A DNA stretch of 43,888 nucleotides from Desulfuromonadales bacterium (GTDB taxonomy: Bacteria; Desulfobacterota; Desulfuromonadia; Desulfuromonadales; BM103), in NCBI GenBank assembly GCA_030145195.1, contig JAQYVY010000031.1:1-43888 (forward strand), in the 5' to 3' direction. Both the position numbers and the translations under genes were made by a program. Under the pieces are notes generated by a model. That model did no database searches and had not been told where the DNA came from. It worked only from the letters and a program-made list of their open reading frames with translations. The first letter of the stretch is position 1. Each line of letters opens with the position of its first letter. Below, piece after piece: positions 1-9,600 of the stretch.

Positions 1-1181
1 CGTTGGTTGTAACTGAGCAGGTAGGAAACAGTCCCCCCCACGGTAATGGCGTCCATCCCGTAATTATCACAGAGTTGAATCAGGGCCGCGGCCTGACCGG
101 CGTCGTGCAAACCAAGATTGGTGCCAAGCAGATTCAAAGGCTCATAATCGAACTTGGCCAGAAACTCGCCCTCGCTACCGTCTGCATTCCGTTTGGATAT
201 ATTGTTGTGACAGGTGATGCCGCAGCGATAGCAGGCCTCGGACTTGATCAGGTACTTTTTTTCAACCTGCGTCCGAAACAGTCGTTCCGGCAGGTCGTTG
301 CCTTGTGGCCGGAAGTTATTGACCGGCACGGCATGAAAAGCCTGCAGAACATCGTACGCCGCCCAGGTCCCTCCGCCACCACCACGCTTGATCGGCTGCA
401 GCCGCGCTGAGCCGCCACCCTTGATCACGTTGAGGTTGGCCTTTTTAACCGGCTCGGGAGTCTTGCCCAGCTGATCGCGACTCTGAGCAACCAGGGCGAG
501 CACATTTTTATAACCCATGAGGCTGCCCATGCCGCCACGACCGGCAAAGCGACATTTATCCCGTTTTGATTTGAGCTGATTCTCCGTGCTCAACGCCACC
601 GCTCCGGCATAAACGTTCTGCCAATGTTCCCCTGCCGGGCCAATCGCCGCGAAATGGGCATCCGCGTACTCTTGCTGCAGCGCCATGATCTTGTCGTGAG
701 TCGAAAGTCCCAGCAGATGAGCTGCGGGCTTAAGCTCTACCTCGGGACCATCGGCGCCTTGACGAATCACCACGTAAACCGGCTGCGCGGAGCGATTCTC
801 AAAGATCAGTTCATCGAGCCCCGTCCATTTCAGTTTGGCGCCAAACTTTCCGCTGCCAGCAGACCACATTGCCGCCGGCAAGCCTTTTTTCGAACCTTTG
901 ATCGGACTGTAGCCCGAGAAGTAAGTCCGCAGCCCGGTCATGGCATGACTGCCTGTCAACAGACCGACATTGACAATCAGCGGGTTTTGCTCGACATAGG
1001 CTGCCTGGATATCGCGTTTGGCCAGAAGTTGAAAGGAACGGCCAAAGCCACCCAGCACATCCTCAAGGTTGCGGCAGGGCAACTCCTCCATCTTCATATC
1101 AGCAGTATTCAGGTCGACCGTACAGCGGCGATACAGTACCGAGCCCGGGTCCTCGGCCGGTTTGTTTGTCAAAAAACGCAT
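1..1181 (-). CDS. aor: Aldehyde:ferredoxin oxidoreductase family protein (tungsten enzyme), C-terminus cut by window edge
   Basis: The first 393 residues are visible; the frame runs off the left edge without a stop. AOR-family enzymes are usually about 600 residues and oxidise aldehydes to acids at a tungsten bis-pterin centre beside a 4Fe-4S cluster, passing electrons to ferredoxin. Seen here: the pterin-binding signature AGRGGMGSLMG near residues 213-223 and a CxxCxxxC cluster motif (C317, C320, C324); a fourth Cys would lie past the edge. ATG at 1181 is preferred to the in-frame ATG at 1187 because GGGAGAG sits about 7 bases upstream of the former and touches the latter. It follows the MoaD-like gene by 47 bases and lies near moeA and tupABC, which fits a tungsten cofactor. 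The aldehyde or acyl substrate cannot be read from the sequence. Confidence 0.9.
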   Translation of the reverse strand, partial: MRFLTNKPAEDPGSVLYRRCTVDLNTADMKMEELPCRNLEDVLGGFGRSFQLLAKRDIQAAYVEQNPLIVNVGLLTGSHAMTGLRTYFSGYSPIKGSKKGLPAAMWSAGSGKFGAKLKWTGLDELIFENRSAQPVYVVIRQGADGPEVELKPAAHLLGLSTHDKIMALQQEYADAHFAAIGPAGEHWQNVYAGAVALSTENQLKSKRDKCRFAGRGGMGSLMGYKNVLALVAQSRDQLGKTPEPVKKANLNVIKGGGSARLQPIKRGGGGGTWAAYDVLQAFHAVPVNNFRPQGNDLPERLFRTQVEKKYLIKSEACYRCGITCHNNISKRNADGSEGEFLAKFDYEPLNLLGTNLGLHDAGQAAALIQLCDNYGMDAITVGGTVSYLLSYNQ

Positions 1182-1228
1182 AAGCATCTCTCCCGTTTCA
1201 GCTCTAATGCTTGATCAAACGGTTACGC

Positions 1229-1453
1229 TCAACCACCCTCAACCATGGGCAACAGTGAAAGAATATCATTTTCTTTCAGGATGTGCCCGGCATCAACATG
1301 AGATCCGTTGACCAACAAAATATCGACATGTTCAGACGGCAATTTTAATTCTTCAATAACGTCACCGACCGCGATCCCGGTCGAAAAGTCAAAGCTCTTT
1401 TCTTTGAAACGACCGAGCTGTAAGACGGCATATAGTTTTACCGTAATCTTCAC
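1229..1453 (-). CDS. MoaD/ThiS-family small sulfur-carrier protein
   Basis: This is a 74-residue beta-grasp protein that ends in Gly-Gly after the sequence LLPMVEGG. The exposed GG tail is the feature MoaD/ThiS proteins use: it is adenylated, then thiocarboxylated, to donate sulfur to molybdopterin (MoaD) or thiazole (ThiS). Position just upstream of the AOR gene on the same strand points to the pterin role, and AOR-linked MoaD-like proteins are common in anaerobes. The start is GTG at 1453 with GAGG upstream. No MoaE or MoeB partner is in the window, so the function as the general MoaD rather than a dedicated AOR accessory is unresolved. Confidence 0.8.
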   Translation of the reverse strand: MKITVKLYAVLQLGRFKEKSFDFSTGIAVGDVIEELKLPSEHVDILLVNGSHVDAGHILKENDILSLLPMVEGG

Positions 1454-1555
1454 GTTACAACCTCAACCATTCTTAGAAACTGCGAGAAAAACCAGGTATC
1501 GACCTCGCAGCAAGTTTCGGGGAATATCGGACTTATAACCCAAGCAATAAACTGT

Positions 1556-1643
1556 GTTGGCCACTAAGTCACAAAGCCACCAAGAGGGCTAAAAAACGTA
1601 AGGCTTTCTTCGTGTCTTGGATATTTGGTGGCTAACCATTTTT
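1556..1643. repeat. Intergenic imperfect inverted repeat, copy 1
   Basis: The left arm GTTGGCCACTAAGTCACAAA is answered by a right arm containing TTCGTGTCTTGG and GGTGGCTAAC, so the unit can fold into a long imperfect hairpin. It is nearly identical to the copy starting at 1678. Related units lie at 5307, 6552, 9601 and 20801. The unit sits about 100 bases upstream of the moaD-like start and downstream of moeA. No ORF is apparent inside it. Confidence 0.75.
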
Positions 1644-1677
1644 CCGTTTTGGCCCTGTTTATCATTCAAACAACAAT

Positions 1678-1766
1678 GTTGGCCACTAAGGCACAAAGCC
1701 ATGAAAGAGGGCTAAAAAAGGTAAAGTTTTCTTCGTGTCTTAGCGACTTGGTGGCTAACTATTTTT
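1678..1766. repeat. Intergenic imperfect inverted repeat, copy 2
   Basis: A close second copy of the 1556 unit, in direct orientation 122 bases away, with the same GTTGGCCACTAAG start, TTCTTCGTGTCTTAG middle and GGTGGCTAAC end. It begins about 45 bases past the moeA stop codon, so its hairpin could act as a transcription terminator or mRNA 3' end. The two copies with their spacers account for the whole moeA to moaD gap; nothing else is recognisable there. Confidence 0.75.
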
Positions 1767-1810
1767 CGGTTTAATCTTTTGTTACGGCACCTTGCATAGA
1801 CTTATTAAAG

Positions 1811-3034
1811 TTATATCTGATCATTGGGTTCAGGCAAAAAAGCACCCAGCAACTGCACCTCTACTTCCTCGCCAGCGGCGAACTCATGCCGTTCCATCGG
1901 CAGCATCGCCACCGCGTTGGCTTGCAGTGATGTCGACAAGATCCCTGACTTTTGATCCCCGGCGCTGTACGCCACCAATTGCTGACCCTCCTGACAGAGC
2001 CGGATGCGCAGCAGGTTGAGCCGACCGGGTTTCTTGCGGACCGACTCCTTGAGAACCGCCTTAAGCAGCGGCCGGAGAATGTTGCGGTGGCCCATCATCT
2101 TCAGCAGCGCCGGACGCACAAATTGTTCAAAGACCATGAGCGCCGACACCGGGTTGCCGGGGAGAGAAAACACCGGCCGACCGTTGAGGAGACCAAAAGC
2201 AGTCGGGTAGCCAGGCTTAAGCTGAATTTTCCAGAAAAGCTCCTGCCAGCCCAACTCGCAGAGCACCTCTCTGACCAGATCCCGTTCACCAGCGGAAACC
2301 CCTGCAGAGGTGATCAAAACATCGGCCCCGGCCGCCTTAAGCAACGAGCCCATGAGACTCTCGCGGTCATCGCTGGCGATGCCAAGTAATTGGGGAACGG
2401 CTCCGACCGCCTTGACCGCAGCACCCAGGGCAAAAGAGTTGCTGTCGGAGACCTGGCTGGCAGCAAGCGGTTGTCCCGGAGCAACCAGTTCGTCGCCGGT
2501 GGAGAGGATTGCAACGCGGGCTTGACGGTGAACGCTGACTAAACTCTGCCCCAAAGCGGCCAGAACGCCGAGTTCAACTGGACCAAGCACGCTCCCGCTA
2601 GCGAGCGCAGCTTGACCGGCGCCCACATCTTCCCCCCGGGCACGGATATGATCGCCCTTACAAACTTTGCCCGGGATTGAAAGGCGCTCGCCCTTGAGCT
2701 CAGCAAGCTCAAACGGAACCACCGCATCGGCACCGGGCGGCACCGGCGCGCCGGTCATGATTCTGGCTGCGGAATCAGGTGCGATGGCGGGTTCGGGCTG
2801 CCCTCCGGCCAGGATACAGCCGGTCACAGCCAAAGTGGCCCCGGAAACACAATCTTTGGCCCGCACGGCATAACCGTCCATGGCCGAATTATCCCACAGC
2901 GGCAAATCCCGGGACGCAACGACGTCCTGAGACAAAGCCTGACCGAGCGCATCAAGCAACGGTCGGTCTTCAGTCTCCAGAGAGACGCAGTTGTCCAGAA
3001 TCAGGCACCGGGCCTCTGCAAAGCTCACAGCCAT
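1811..3034 (-). CDS. moeA: Molybdopterin molybdenumtransferase MoeA
   Basis: A 407-residue protein of normal MoeA length. MoeA inserts molybdate (or tungstate) into adenylated molybdopterin in the cytoplasm. Seen motifs in order: DNSAMDGYAV near residues 48-57, the RARGEDVGAG stretch near 130, ILSTGDELV near 175, TSAGVSAGERD near 245, and PGNPVSALMVFEQFVRP near 290, followed by the C-terminal domain. It lies 17 bases downstream of tupC on the same strand, so transporter and insertase are probably co-transcribed. With AOR and TupABC as neighbours, tungsten is the likelier metal, but that is inference. Confidence 0.95.
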   Translation of the reverse strand: MAVSFAEARCLILDNCVSLETEDRPLLDALGQALSQDVVASRDLPLWDNSAMDGYAVRAKDCVSGATLAVTGCILAGGQPEPAIAPDSAARIMTGAPVPPGADAVVPFELAELKGERLSIPGKVCKGDHIRARGEDVGAGQAALASGSVLGPVELGVLAALGQSLVSVHRQARVAILSTGDELVAPGQPLAASQVSDSNSFALGAAVKAVGAVPQLLGIASDDRESLMGSLLKAAGADVLITSAGVSAGERDLVREVLCELGWQELFWKIQLKPGYPTAFGLLNGRPVFSLPGNPVSALMVFEQFVRPALLKMMGHRNILRPLLKAVLKESVRKKPGRLNLLRIRLCQEGQQLVAYSAGDQKSGILSTSLQANAVAMLPMERHEFAAGEEVEVQLLGAFLPEPNDQI

Positions 3035-3051
3035 TCAACACTCTCCATAAA

Positions 3052-3726
3052 TCATACCGCCAGACCAGCAGCGCGTGCAGGCTCAATCCTGCCGGCGTTC
3101 AGAGCTATAACCTTGGCATTCAAGCGCTCGGGCAACGCTGGATCATGGGTTGCAAAAACAACGGTTGTGCCGCGTTGCCGCAAACTCTGGACCAGAGCTT
3201 CAAATTTTGGCAGGCTATCGTTATCGACATTGGCTGTCGGTTCATCAAGCAACAGCAGTCTGACATTTAACACCACGGCACGGGCCAGAGCAACCCGCCT
3301 CGCCTCACCAGTAGAAAGCTCTGAGACATGCCGGGAATCAAGTTCCGTGATCCCCAGCAACGCCAGCGCTTCGGCAATGCGGAGACGCTGTTCATGGCGC
3401 TGAACGCCACGGAGCTTGAGACCATAAGCCAGATTCTGATGCACCGTGCCGGTGAAGAGGTACGGGGCTTGATCCACCAGCGAAAGCTCTTGCCGCATCC
3501 TCCGTCTGGCACTGTAGCCACTCACTTCCGCGCCAGCGTAACAGAGGGTACCGCCAGCGGGCGCTTCAAGCAGGGCCATGATTCGGAGTAAAGTGCTCTT
3601 GCCTGAACCGTTAGGACCGGTCAGGGCATAGACGTTCCCCTCTTCCAGAGCGAGCCGCTCAACCCGCAGCGTAAACTCGCCTTTACGAGAATCGATATTT
3701 TCTAACGCAAGGATCGGTGACATCAT
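3052..3726 (-). CDS. tupC: Tungstate ABC transporter, ATP-binding protein TupC
   Basis: This 224-residue ABC ATPase has Walker A GPNGSGKST near residues 38-46, the signature LSTGEARRVALARA near 136-149, Walker B LLLLDEPTANVD near 157-168 and the H-loop ATHD near 193. It follows the permease gene directly: tupB ends at 3727 and tupC starts at 3726. Substrate assignment comes from the neighbouring TupA and TupB, because ABC ATPases of this type look alike. No molybdate-binding TOBE domain is present, as expected for the short TupC/WtpC-like form. Confidence 0.9.
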   Translation of the reverse strand: MMSPILALENIDSRKGEFTLRVERLALEEGNVYALTGPNGSGKSTLLRIMALLEAPAGGTLCYAGAEVSGYSARRRMRQELSLVDQAPYLFTGTVHQNLAYGLKLRGVQRHEQRLRIAEALALLGITELDSRHVSELSTGEARRVALARAVVLNVRLLLLDEPTANVDNDSLPKFEALVQSLRQRGTTVVFATHDPALPERLNAKVIALNAGRIEPARAAGLAV

Positions 3727-4413
3727 CTACTTTTGCTGCAGCACATTGAGAAAAACATTGACCATCAGGGCCACGGTCATCAGCACCAGCCCCAGCGCCA
3801 GCCCGAAGGCAAACTCGCCCTTACTCGTCTCCAACGCGATTGCGGTCGTCATGGTCCGGGTATAACCACGGATATTGCCTCCCAGCATCATGGCCACCCC
3901 GACTTCGGCGATGACTCTGCCGAAAGCAGCAATCACCGCAGCCATGACGCCGAAACGGATTTCCCGCAGCAGCCGCAATTGACTCTGCAGCGGTGAGGCC
4001 CCAAGCGTCAGGGCCGTCGGCAGGATTCTTGGATCAGCACCGGCCACAGCCACCAGGGTATAATTGGCGACAATCGGCGTTGCCAACACGGTCTGGCCAA
4101 CAATCATCACCCAGGGGGTAAACAGCAACCCCCAGCTCCCCAGGGGACCCTGACGACTGAACAAGCCGAACAACAGCAGGCCCACGACCACCGTCGGCAG
4201 GGCCATCAGGGTGTTGAGCAGGGTCACCACCAGGCGACGCCCGCGAAAATAACTGGTTCCCAGCAGCATCCCGGCCGGCACTCCGAGAAGCGACGCCAGC
4301 AGCAAAGAGCAGACTGACGTGTAGACAGAGACGCCCACGGTCGATAAGACCTCTGGATCAAACGTCAGGATCAGGTTGAGCGCCGCGGCCACAGAATCAA
4401 ACAGATATTGCAA
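3727..4413 (-). CDS. tupB: Tungstate ABC transporter, permease TupB
   Basis: A 228-residue, strongly hydrophobic inner-membrane protein with about five or six predicted membrane segments. The EAA-type loop that contacts the ATPase is visible as ALTLGASPLQSQLRLLREIR near residue 135, followed by GVMAAVIAAFGRVIAEVGVA, which is typical of TupB/ModB-like permeases. It lies 9 bases after tupA and abuts tupC. Order tupA-tupB-tupC-moeA on one strand supports a single transcript. Confidence 0.9.
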   Translation of the reverse strand: MQYLFDSVAAALNLILTFDPEVLSTVGVSVYTSVCSLLLASLLGVPAGMLLGTSYFRGRRLVVTLLNTLMALPTVVVGLLLFGLFSRQGPLGSWGLLFTPWVMIVGQTVLATPIVANYTLVAVAGADPRILPTALTLGASPLQSQLRLLREIRFGVMAAVIAAFGRVIAEVGVAMMLGGNIRGYTRTMTTAIALETSKGEFAFGLALGLVLMTVALMVNVFLNVLQQK

Positions 4414-4422
4414 CGCTCCTCC

Positions 4423-5223
4423 CTATTGCGCAACAAAGAAGAGCTGCTCACCACTCTTACGAAAACCGCTGATCAACGCACGCGCCGGAGCAGACACCAG
4501 GTAATCACAAAAAGCCTTGGCCAGCAGATAGTTGACATGAGGTTGTTGAGCCGGATTCACCGGAATCACACCATAGGCATTGAACAGCCGACGATCACCG
4601 CTGAGGATGACTTCGAGTTCAAGCTTGTCTTTGAAAGCCAGGTAGGTACCACGATCACAGAGGGTGTAAGCCATGCGTTCGTTCGCCATCACCAGAACTT
4701 CTCCCATGCCGCGACCGGCTTCAAGATACCAACTGCCCTCGGGAGTGACACCGGCTTCACGCCAGAGTTGCCGCTCGCGAAAATGGGTGCCCGATTCATC
4801 ACCCCGTGAGATAAAGTCGGCGGTGGATGCCGCAATGCGGGCAAAAACCGTTGTGACATCAGCATCCCCGCGGAGCCCCGCCGGATCGGTTGCCGGGCCG
4901 AGCACAACGAAGTCGTTATACATCACGTCACTGCGGGCAACGCCAAACCCGGCGGCAACAAAGGCCTCTTCCTGAGCACGGGCGTGCACCAGCACCACAT
5001 CAACATCACCAGTTTCACCTAGCTTGAGCGCCTTACCGGTACCGACGGCGATCACATCGACATGACAGTCCTGTGCGGCTTCAAAGGGTGGCAGCAAGAG
5101 ATCAAGCAGCCCAGAATTTTCGGTTGAGGTCGTGGTCGCCAAGCGCAGCCGTTCAAGCGCCAGCGCCTGGCACGGCAGACATAATATTCCGATGAGGGAT
5201 AAAACAGCAAAACTTCTTAACAA
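4423..5223 (-). CDS. tupA: Tungstate ABC transporter, periplasmic binding protein TupA
   Basis: A 266-residue exported protein with an N-terminal signal peptide (hydrophobic core up to ALA-LE near residue 23). The mature part opens with LATTTSTENSGLLD, the TTTS-type oxyanion-binding motif that marks TupA and separates it from ModA. Further TupA-like stretches are GTGKALKLGETGDVDVVLVH near 62-81 and SRGDESGTHFRE near 138-149. The start codon is TTG at 5223, chosen because AGGAG stands 7 bases upstream. A GGGTT-AC-AACCC palindrome lies 64 bases upstream at 5287-5298 and may be an operator. Confidence 0.92.
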   Translation of the reverse strand: MLRSFAVLSLIGILCLPCQALALERLRLATTTSTENSGLLDLLLPPFEAAQDCHVDVIAVGTGKALKLGETGDVDVVLVHARAQEEAFVAAGFGVARSDVMYNDFVVLGPATDPAGLRGDADVTTVFARIAASTADFISRGDESGTHFRERQLWREAGVTPEGSWYLEAGRGMGEVLVMANERMAYTLCDRGTYLAFKDKLELEVILSGDRRLFNAYGVIPVNPAQQPHVNYLLAKAFCDYLVSAPARALISGFRKSGEQLFFVAQ

Positions 5224-5286
5224 CTTATGACTCCTGATAGATTTTCAAGCAACAGACTCGGTCAGACTCCGCCAAAAAACAATACA

Positions 5287-5298
5287 GGGTTACAACCC
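5287..5298. promoter_or_regulatory. 12-bp palindrome upstream of tupA, possible operator
   Basis: The plus-strand sequence GGGTTACAACCC is a perfect 5-bp inverted repeat around two bases, 64 bases before the tupA start. A metal-responsive repressor site would be expected in this place, but the sequence does not match a ModE site that I recognise, and no regulator gene is adjacent. The 9-mer GTTACAACC recurs at the start of the moaD-like gene, where it may be chance. Functional role is speculative. Confidence 0.25.
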
Positions 5299-5306
5299 AA
5301 ACAAAA

Positions 5307-5440
5307 GTTAGCCACTAAGTCACCAAGACACGGAGTCAATCCTGGTATTTTTCTGTAAACATCATAATGGCAAGATCGAAAAGATTGTTCTTTACCCTAT
5401 AAAACGTACTTCTTGGAGCCTTTATGTCTTAGTGGCAAGT
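5307..5440. repeat. Intergenic imperfect inverted repeat, copy 3 (longer centre)
   Basis: The left arm GTTAGCCACTAAGTCACCAA matches the 1556 family, and the right arm contains TTATGTCTTAGTGGC. The centre is longer and unrelated. It occupies most of the gap between the nitronate-monooxygenase-family gene and tupA. No gene is visible in this 290-base gap. Confidence 0.6.
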
Positions 5441-5513
5441 ACAAACTTTTTTAGGCATAGGACCGAAACAATATGTCAGCAAAGCGAACAAATTGTTTGC
5501 GCGAGAAGATGGC

Positions 5514-6494
<981 letters not shown>

Positions 6495-6551
6495 TCATCG
6501 CCTCAAGGTTAAGGTTATACCCTCCGATAGCAGGTAAAAGCTAACCCACAA

Positions 6552-6650
6552 TTTTTGCCACAAAGACATAAAGACACAAAGGGAAGGTTTGAAAATACCT
6601 TTTCACCTGGTTCTCTCTGTTTTTTCGTGACTTCGTGACTTCGTGGCAGA
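6552..6650. repeat. Intergenic imperfect inverted repeat, copy 4
   Basis: The left side reads TTTTTGCCACAAAGACATAA and continues with AAGACACAAAGGG; the right side reads TTTTTTCGTGACTTCGTGAC and closes with TTCGTGGCAGAA. The halves are roughly complementary. An internal direct duplication CGTGACTT-CGTGACTT is visible. It fills the gap between tesB and the preceding gene's start. Confidence 0.65.
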
Positions 6651-6664
6651 ACCTGTATTTATGA

Positions 6665-7519
6665 TCAGAGCTTGCGAATCATCCCTTCCTGCGCCACAGA
6701 CGCGACCAATTTGCCATCGCGACTAAAGAGGTTGCCACGGCTGAAACCCCGGCCGTGCGAGGTACTGGGACTGTCCATGCTATAGAGCAGCCACTCGTCG
6801 ATGCGAAAGTCGCGATGAAACCACATGGCATGATCAAGGCTTGCGGCCCGGATCACGCCCTGGGTGAAGGTCAGGCCATGGGGCAGCAAGGCCGTGCCGA
6901 GCAGAGAATAGTCGGAGGCGTATGCCAACAAAATTTTATGCATCACCGGATCATCCGGCAGAACACCGTCGGCCCGCAGCCAGATATCCTGCATCGGGGG
7001 CGCTGGTTCAGGATCAAGCAAATGCGTGGGGCGTACCGGGCGTAACTCGATGGGCCGCTGCCACCTCAAAAACCGGTCCAGTTTATCCGGGATATCGGCC
7101 AAAACCTCTCTGCCAAGCTCCGTCATATTCGGCAAGGTTTCCGGGTCCGGTACCTCTGGCATCACGCACTGATGCTCAAGTCCCTCCTCACTGATTTTGA
7201 AGGACGCCGACATATTAAAGATCGGCTTACCGCGCTGCAGGGCGACAACTCTCCGGGTCGAATAGCTCTTGCCGTCACGAATCCGGTCCACCTCGTAATC
7301 GATCGGAGCATTCTTGTTTCCGGGACGAAGAAAATAGCCGTGCAACGAATGTGCATCTCGGCCTGCCACCGTATGACTGGCCGCAAACAGCGCCTGGCCG
7401 AGAACCTGGCCACCATAGACATGGGGGCTGCCAATGTCGCGACTCTGACCGCGAAACAGATTCTCCTCGAGGGACTCAAGGGTCAAATGTTTGAGTAAAT
7501 CCTGGACTATCTCACTCAT
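6665..7519 (-). CDS. tesB: Acyl-CoA thioesterase II (TesB family)
   Basis: This 284-residue double-hotdog protein hydrolyses acyl-CoA to free fatty acid and CoA. The N-terminus aligns well with Escherichia coli TesB: LFRGQ, then YGGQVLGQALFAA near residues 35-47 and HSLHGYFLRPG near 58-68. The C-terminal hotdog contains ASLDHAMWFHRDFRIDEWLLY, with the catalytic Asp in the SLDH segment, and SRGRG-type residues (SHGRGFSRG). ATG at 7519 is preferred over 7528 because its protein begins in register with TesB and GGATGG lies upstream. It is 39 bases past the start region of the Fe-S oxidoreductase operon. Confidence 0.92.
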   Translation of the reverse strand: MSEIVQDLLKHLTLESLEENLFRGQSRDIGSPHVYGGQVLGQALFAASHTVAGRDAHSLHGYFLRPGNKNAPIDYEVDRIRDGKSYSTRRVVALQRGKPIFNMSASFKISEEGLEHQCVMPEVPDPETLPNMTELGREVLADIPDKLDRFLRWQRPIELRPVRPTHLLDPEPAPPMQDIWLRADGVLPDDPVMHKILLAYASDYSLLGTALLPHGLTFTQGVIRAASLDHAMWFHRDFRIDEWLLYSMDSPSTSHGRGFSRGNLFSRDGKLVASVAQEGMIRKL

Positions 7520-7566
7520 GACTGCCATCCACTGACGTCAACAGATTCTGGAGAAGACTTCACGGT

Positions 7567-9561
7567 CTACGATAACCGCTCGACTAATATTTCGGTAATG
7601 TCCTTAGCGACCAGGCTCTCGTCCTTCTCCAGGCCCTTGATCCCATCTTCGAACATGGTCAGGCAGAAGGGGCAGCTGGAGACGAGCAGACCGGTACCGG
7701 TCGCGTCCGCCATGCCCACGCGTTTATTGGCGATCCGTTCCCCAAGATTCTCCTCAGCGAGAATTCGCCCGCCCCCGGCGCCACAGCAGAAGCTTTCGCG
7801 CTCATGCTTTGACATTTCGATAAGCTTGCCGCCGGCGACATGCAGCAACGCACGCGGTTGCTCGTAAAGATCGTTATAGCGTCCCAGGTAGCAGGAATCG
7901 TGATAGGTACAATCGAAACTACTGGCGCTCAACTTGAGGGCGCCCCTGGTCACCAGTTGCTCCAGGAAGACGGTGTAGTGTTCGACTTCGAGAGCGAAAT
8001 CGAGGTCACGGTAATCTTTGGCCAGAGTGTTGAAACAGTGCGGGCAAGTGGTCACCACTTTTTTCACATTGTAACGTTTCATCAGCTCGATATTCTCGGC
8101 CGCCTGCGCCTGGTAGAGATATTCGTTGCCCAGTTTCCGAACCGGATCGCCACAGCATTTTTCTTCTTTGCCGAGAATCCCGACCTTGACCCCGGCCGCC
8201 TGGCAGAGCTTGATAAAGCTGGTGGCAATCTTGATATTACGCTTATCAAAAGACGCGTAACAGCCGACAAAGTAGAGGATATCGACCTCCGGGTCCTCGG
8301 CCAGAGGTTTCACCCCAAGTGCTTCGGCCCAGTCACCACGGGTGGCATAACCCAACCCGAACGGATTGCCATTGACTTCGATATTGTCGGCAGCGACCGT
8401 AACTTCTTCGCCGGGGAACTCCCCTGCCATCAACACCAGGTTGCGCCGCATATCGACGATCTTGTTAACATGCTCGATTGCGGCCGGGCAGATCTCCTGG
8501 CAGGCGCGACAGGTGGTACAAGCCCACAGGGCATCCTTGGACACCGTTGCGATCAGATTGGCTTCCGGCTTTTCAAACGCCAGCTCGCCGATCTGGGCCA
8601 CCACCTTCATCGGCGAGAGCGGCTTATCTGTCGCATACGCCGGGCAGCGATCCTGGCAGCGTTTGCACAGGGTGCAGGCATCGGCGTCAAAAACGTCTTT
8701 CCAGGTGAATTCGGCGATCTCAGCCACGCCAAAGGTCTCGGCCGCTTCATCTTCCAGATCTAAAGTCACCAGATTGCCCCTGGGGCCCTGATCGGCAAAG
8801 AGATAATTGGCGCTGGTCGTAAAGATATGCCGAAACTTGGTGAAGGGGATCAACATGATAAAGCCGACGACCAACACCAGATGCAGCCACCACAAGCCGA
8901 GATGCAGGTTGCGCAGAGACGCTTCCCCGAGCGAGGCCACAGCTTTAGCGACCATCAGCCCCACCGGCGACCAGAGCGCCAGCGGCGTTCCCAGTTCAGT
9001 CACCGCCATGCGCGCACCCTCAATAAAAAACCCAGTCAGCAAAATGGCAAATAACAGCCCATGCATCACCGCATCATCAACTTTTGACTCCAGGCCGTCC
9101 GGACGCACCAGGTAACGCCGCACGAACAGCCCCGCAAGCATCACCATAGCAACCAGACCGGCCAGGTCGAGCACAATGGAGAAGAGCAGATAGAACGGGC
9201 CTTTAAGAAACTTGACCCCAAAAAACAGGTCGGTGAAATCCGCCTGCAGCGCAACCAGACAGGTGCCGATAAAGAGGCAGAAGAAGCCCCAGAAGAACAA
9301 CGCATGCGCAATTCCCGGGCCTCTCACCGCCAGCACCTTGGTCTGCAGCAGTACAGCTTTGACCAACCCGGCAATTCTCTCTCCGAGGTTATCGGTCCGG
9401 TTTAAGGGTTGAGCCTGGCGGTAAACCTTGACTCGCTGTAGAAAGCCCCAGGCCAGGACGGCAATCGCAATGCACGCCGACGCATACATGGGAATAAGGG
9501 TTCCGGCGCCCTTGCCCAGGTTCCAGTAAATCTCGCGGGTAAATTCCATAACCTTCTTCAA
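7567..9561 (-). CDS. Membrane-anchored HdrD-like Fe-S oxidoreductase (Etf:menaquinone oxidoreductase type)
   Basis: A 664-residue fusion. Residues 1 to about 260 form a NarI-like cytochrome b domain with about six membrane segments and several His residues suited to haem b. Next come two ferredoxin-type motifs, CTLCKRCQDRCP near 295-306 and CTTCRACQEICP near 346-357. Two CCG domains follow (CCGDP near 468 and CCGAGGG near 590), as in heterodisulfide reductase HdrD. Proteins of this architecture next to etfBA act as Etf:(methyl)menaquinone oxidoreductase (EMO) in Geobacter and Syntrophus. The likely job is passing electrons from acyl-CoA dehydrogenases through EtfAB to menaquinone. Start is uncertain: TTG at 9561 or ATG at 9549. 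Confidence 0.9.
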   Translation of the reverse strand: MKKVMEFTREIYWNLGKGAGTLIPMYASACIAIAVLAWGFLQRVKVYRQAQPLNRTDNLGERIAGLVKAVLLQTKVLAVRGPGIAHALFFWGFFCLFIGTCLVALQADFTDLFFGVKFLKGPFYLLFSIVLDLAGLVAMVMLAGLFVRRYLVRPDGLESKVDDAVMHGLLFAILLTGFFIEGARMAVTELGTPLALWSPVGLMVAKAVASLGEASLRNLHLGLWWLHLVLVVGFIMLIPFTKFRHIFTTSANYLFADQGPRGNLVTLDLEDEAAETFGVAEIAEFTWKDVFDADACTLCKRCQDRCPAYATDKPLSPMKVVAQIGELAFEKPEANLIATVSKDALWACTTCRACQEICPAAIEHVNKIVDMRRNLVLMAGEFPGEEVTVAADNIEVNGNPFGLGYATRGDWAEALGVKPLAEDPEVDILYFVGCYASFDKRNIKIATSFIKLCQAAGVKVGILGKEEKCCGDPVRKLGNEYLYQAQAAENIELMKRYNVKKVVTTCPHCFNTLAKDYRDLDFALEVEHYTVFLEQLVTRGALKLSASSFDCTYHDSCYLGRYNDLYEQPRALLHVAGGKLIEMSKHERESFCCGAGGGRILAEENLGERIANKRVGMADATGTGLLVSSCPFCLTMFEDGIKGLEKDESLVAKDITEILVERLS

Positions 9562-9600
9562 GTCCTTGATCTGCTATCGGTTGTGTCTTAAAAACATTTA

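Noticed and set aside
3-1214. Plus-strand ORFs of 135 and 196 codons
   Set aside because: They lie opposite the AOR gene, whose minus-strand frame carries clear family motifs; the plus-strand frames show none.
1454-1555. Moco-type riboswitch before the moaD-like gene
   Set aside because: The leader is about 100 bases and lacks the conserved helices of the Moco RNA that I could recognise.
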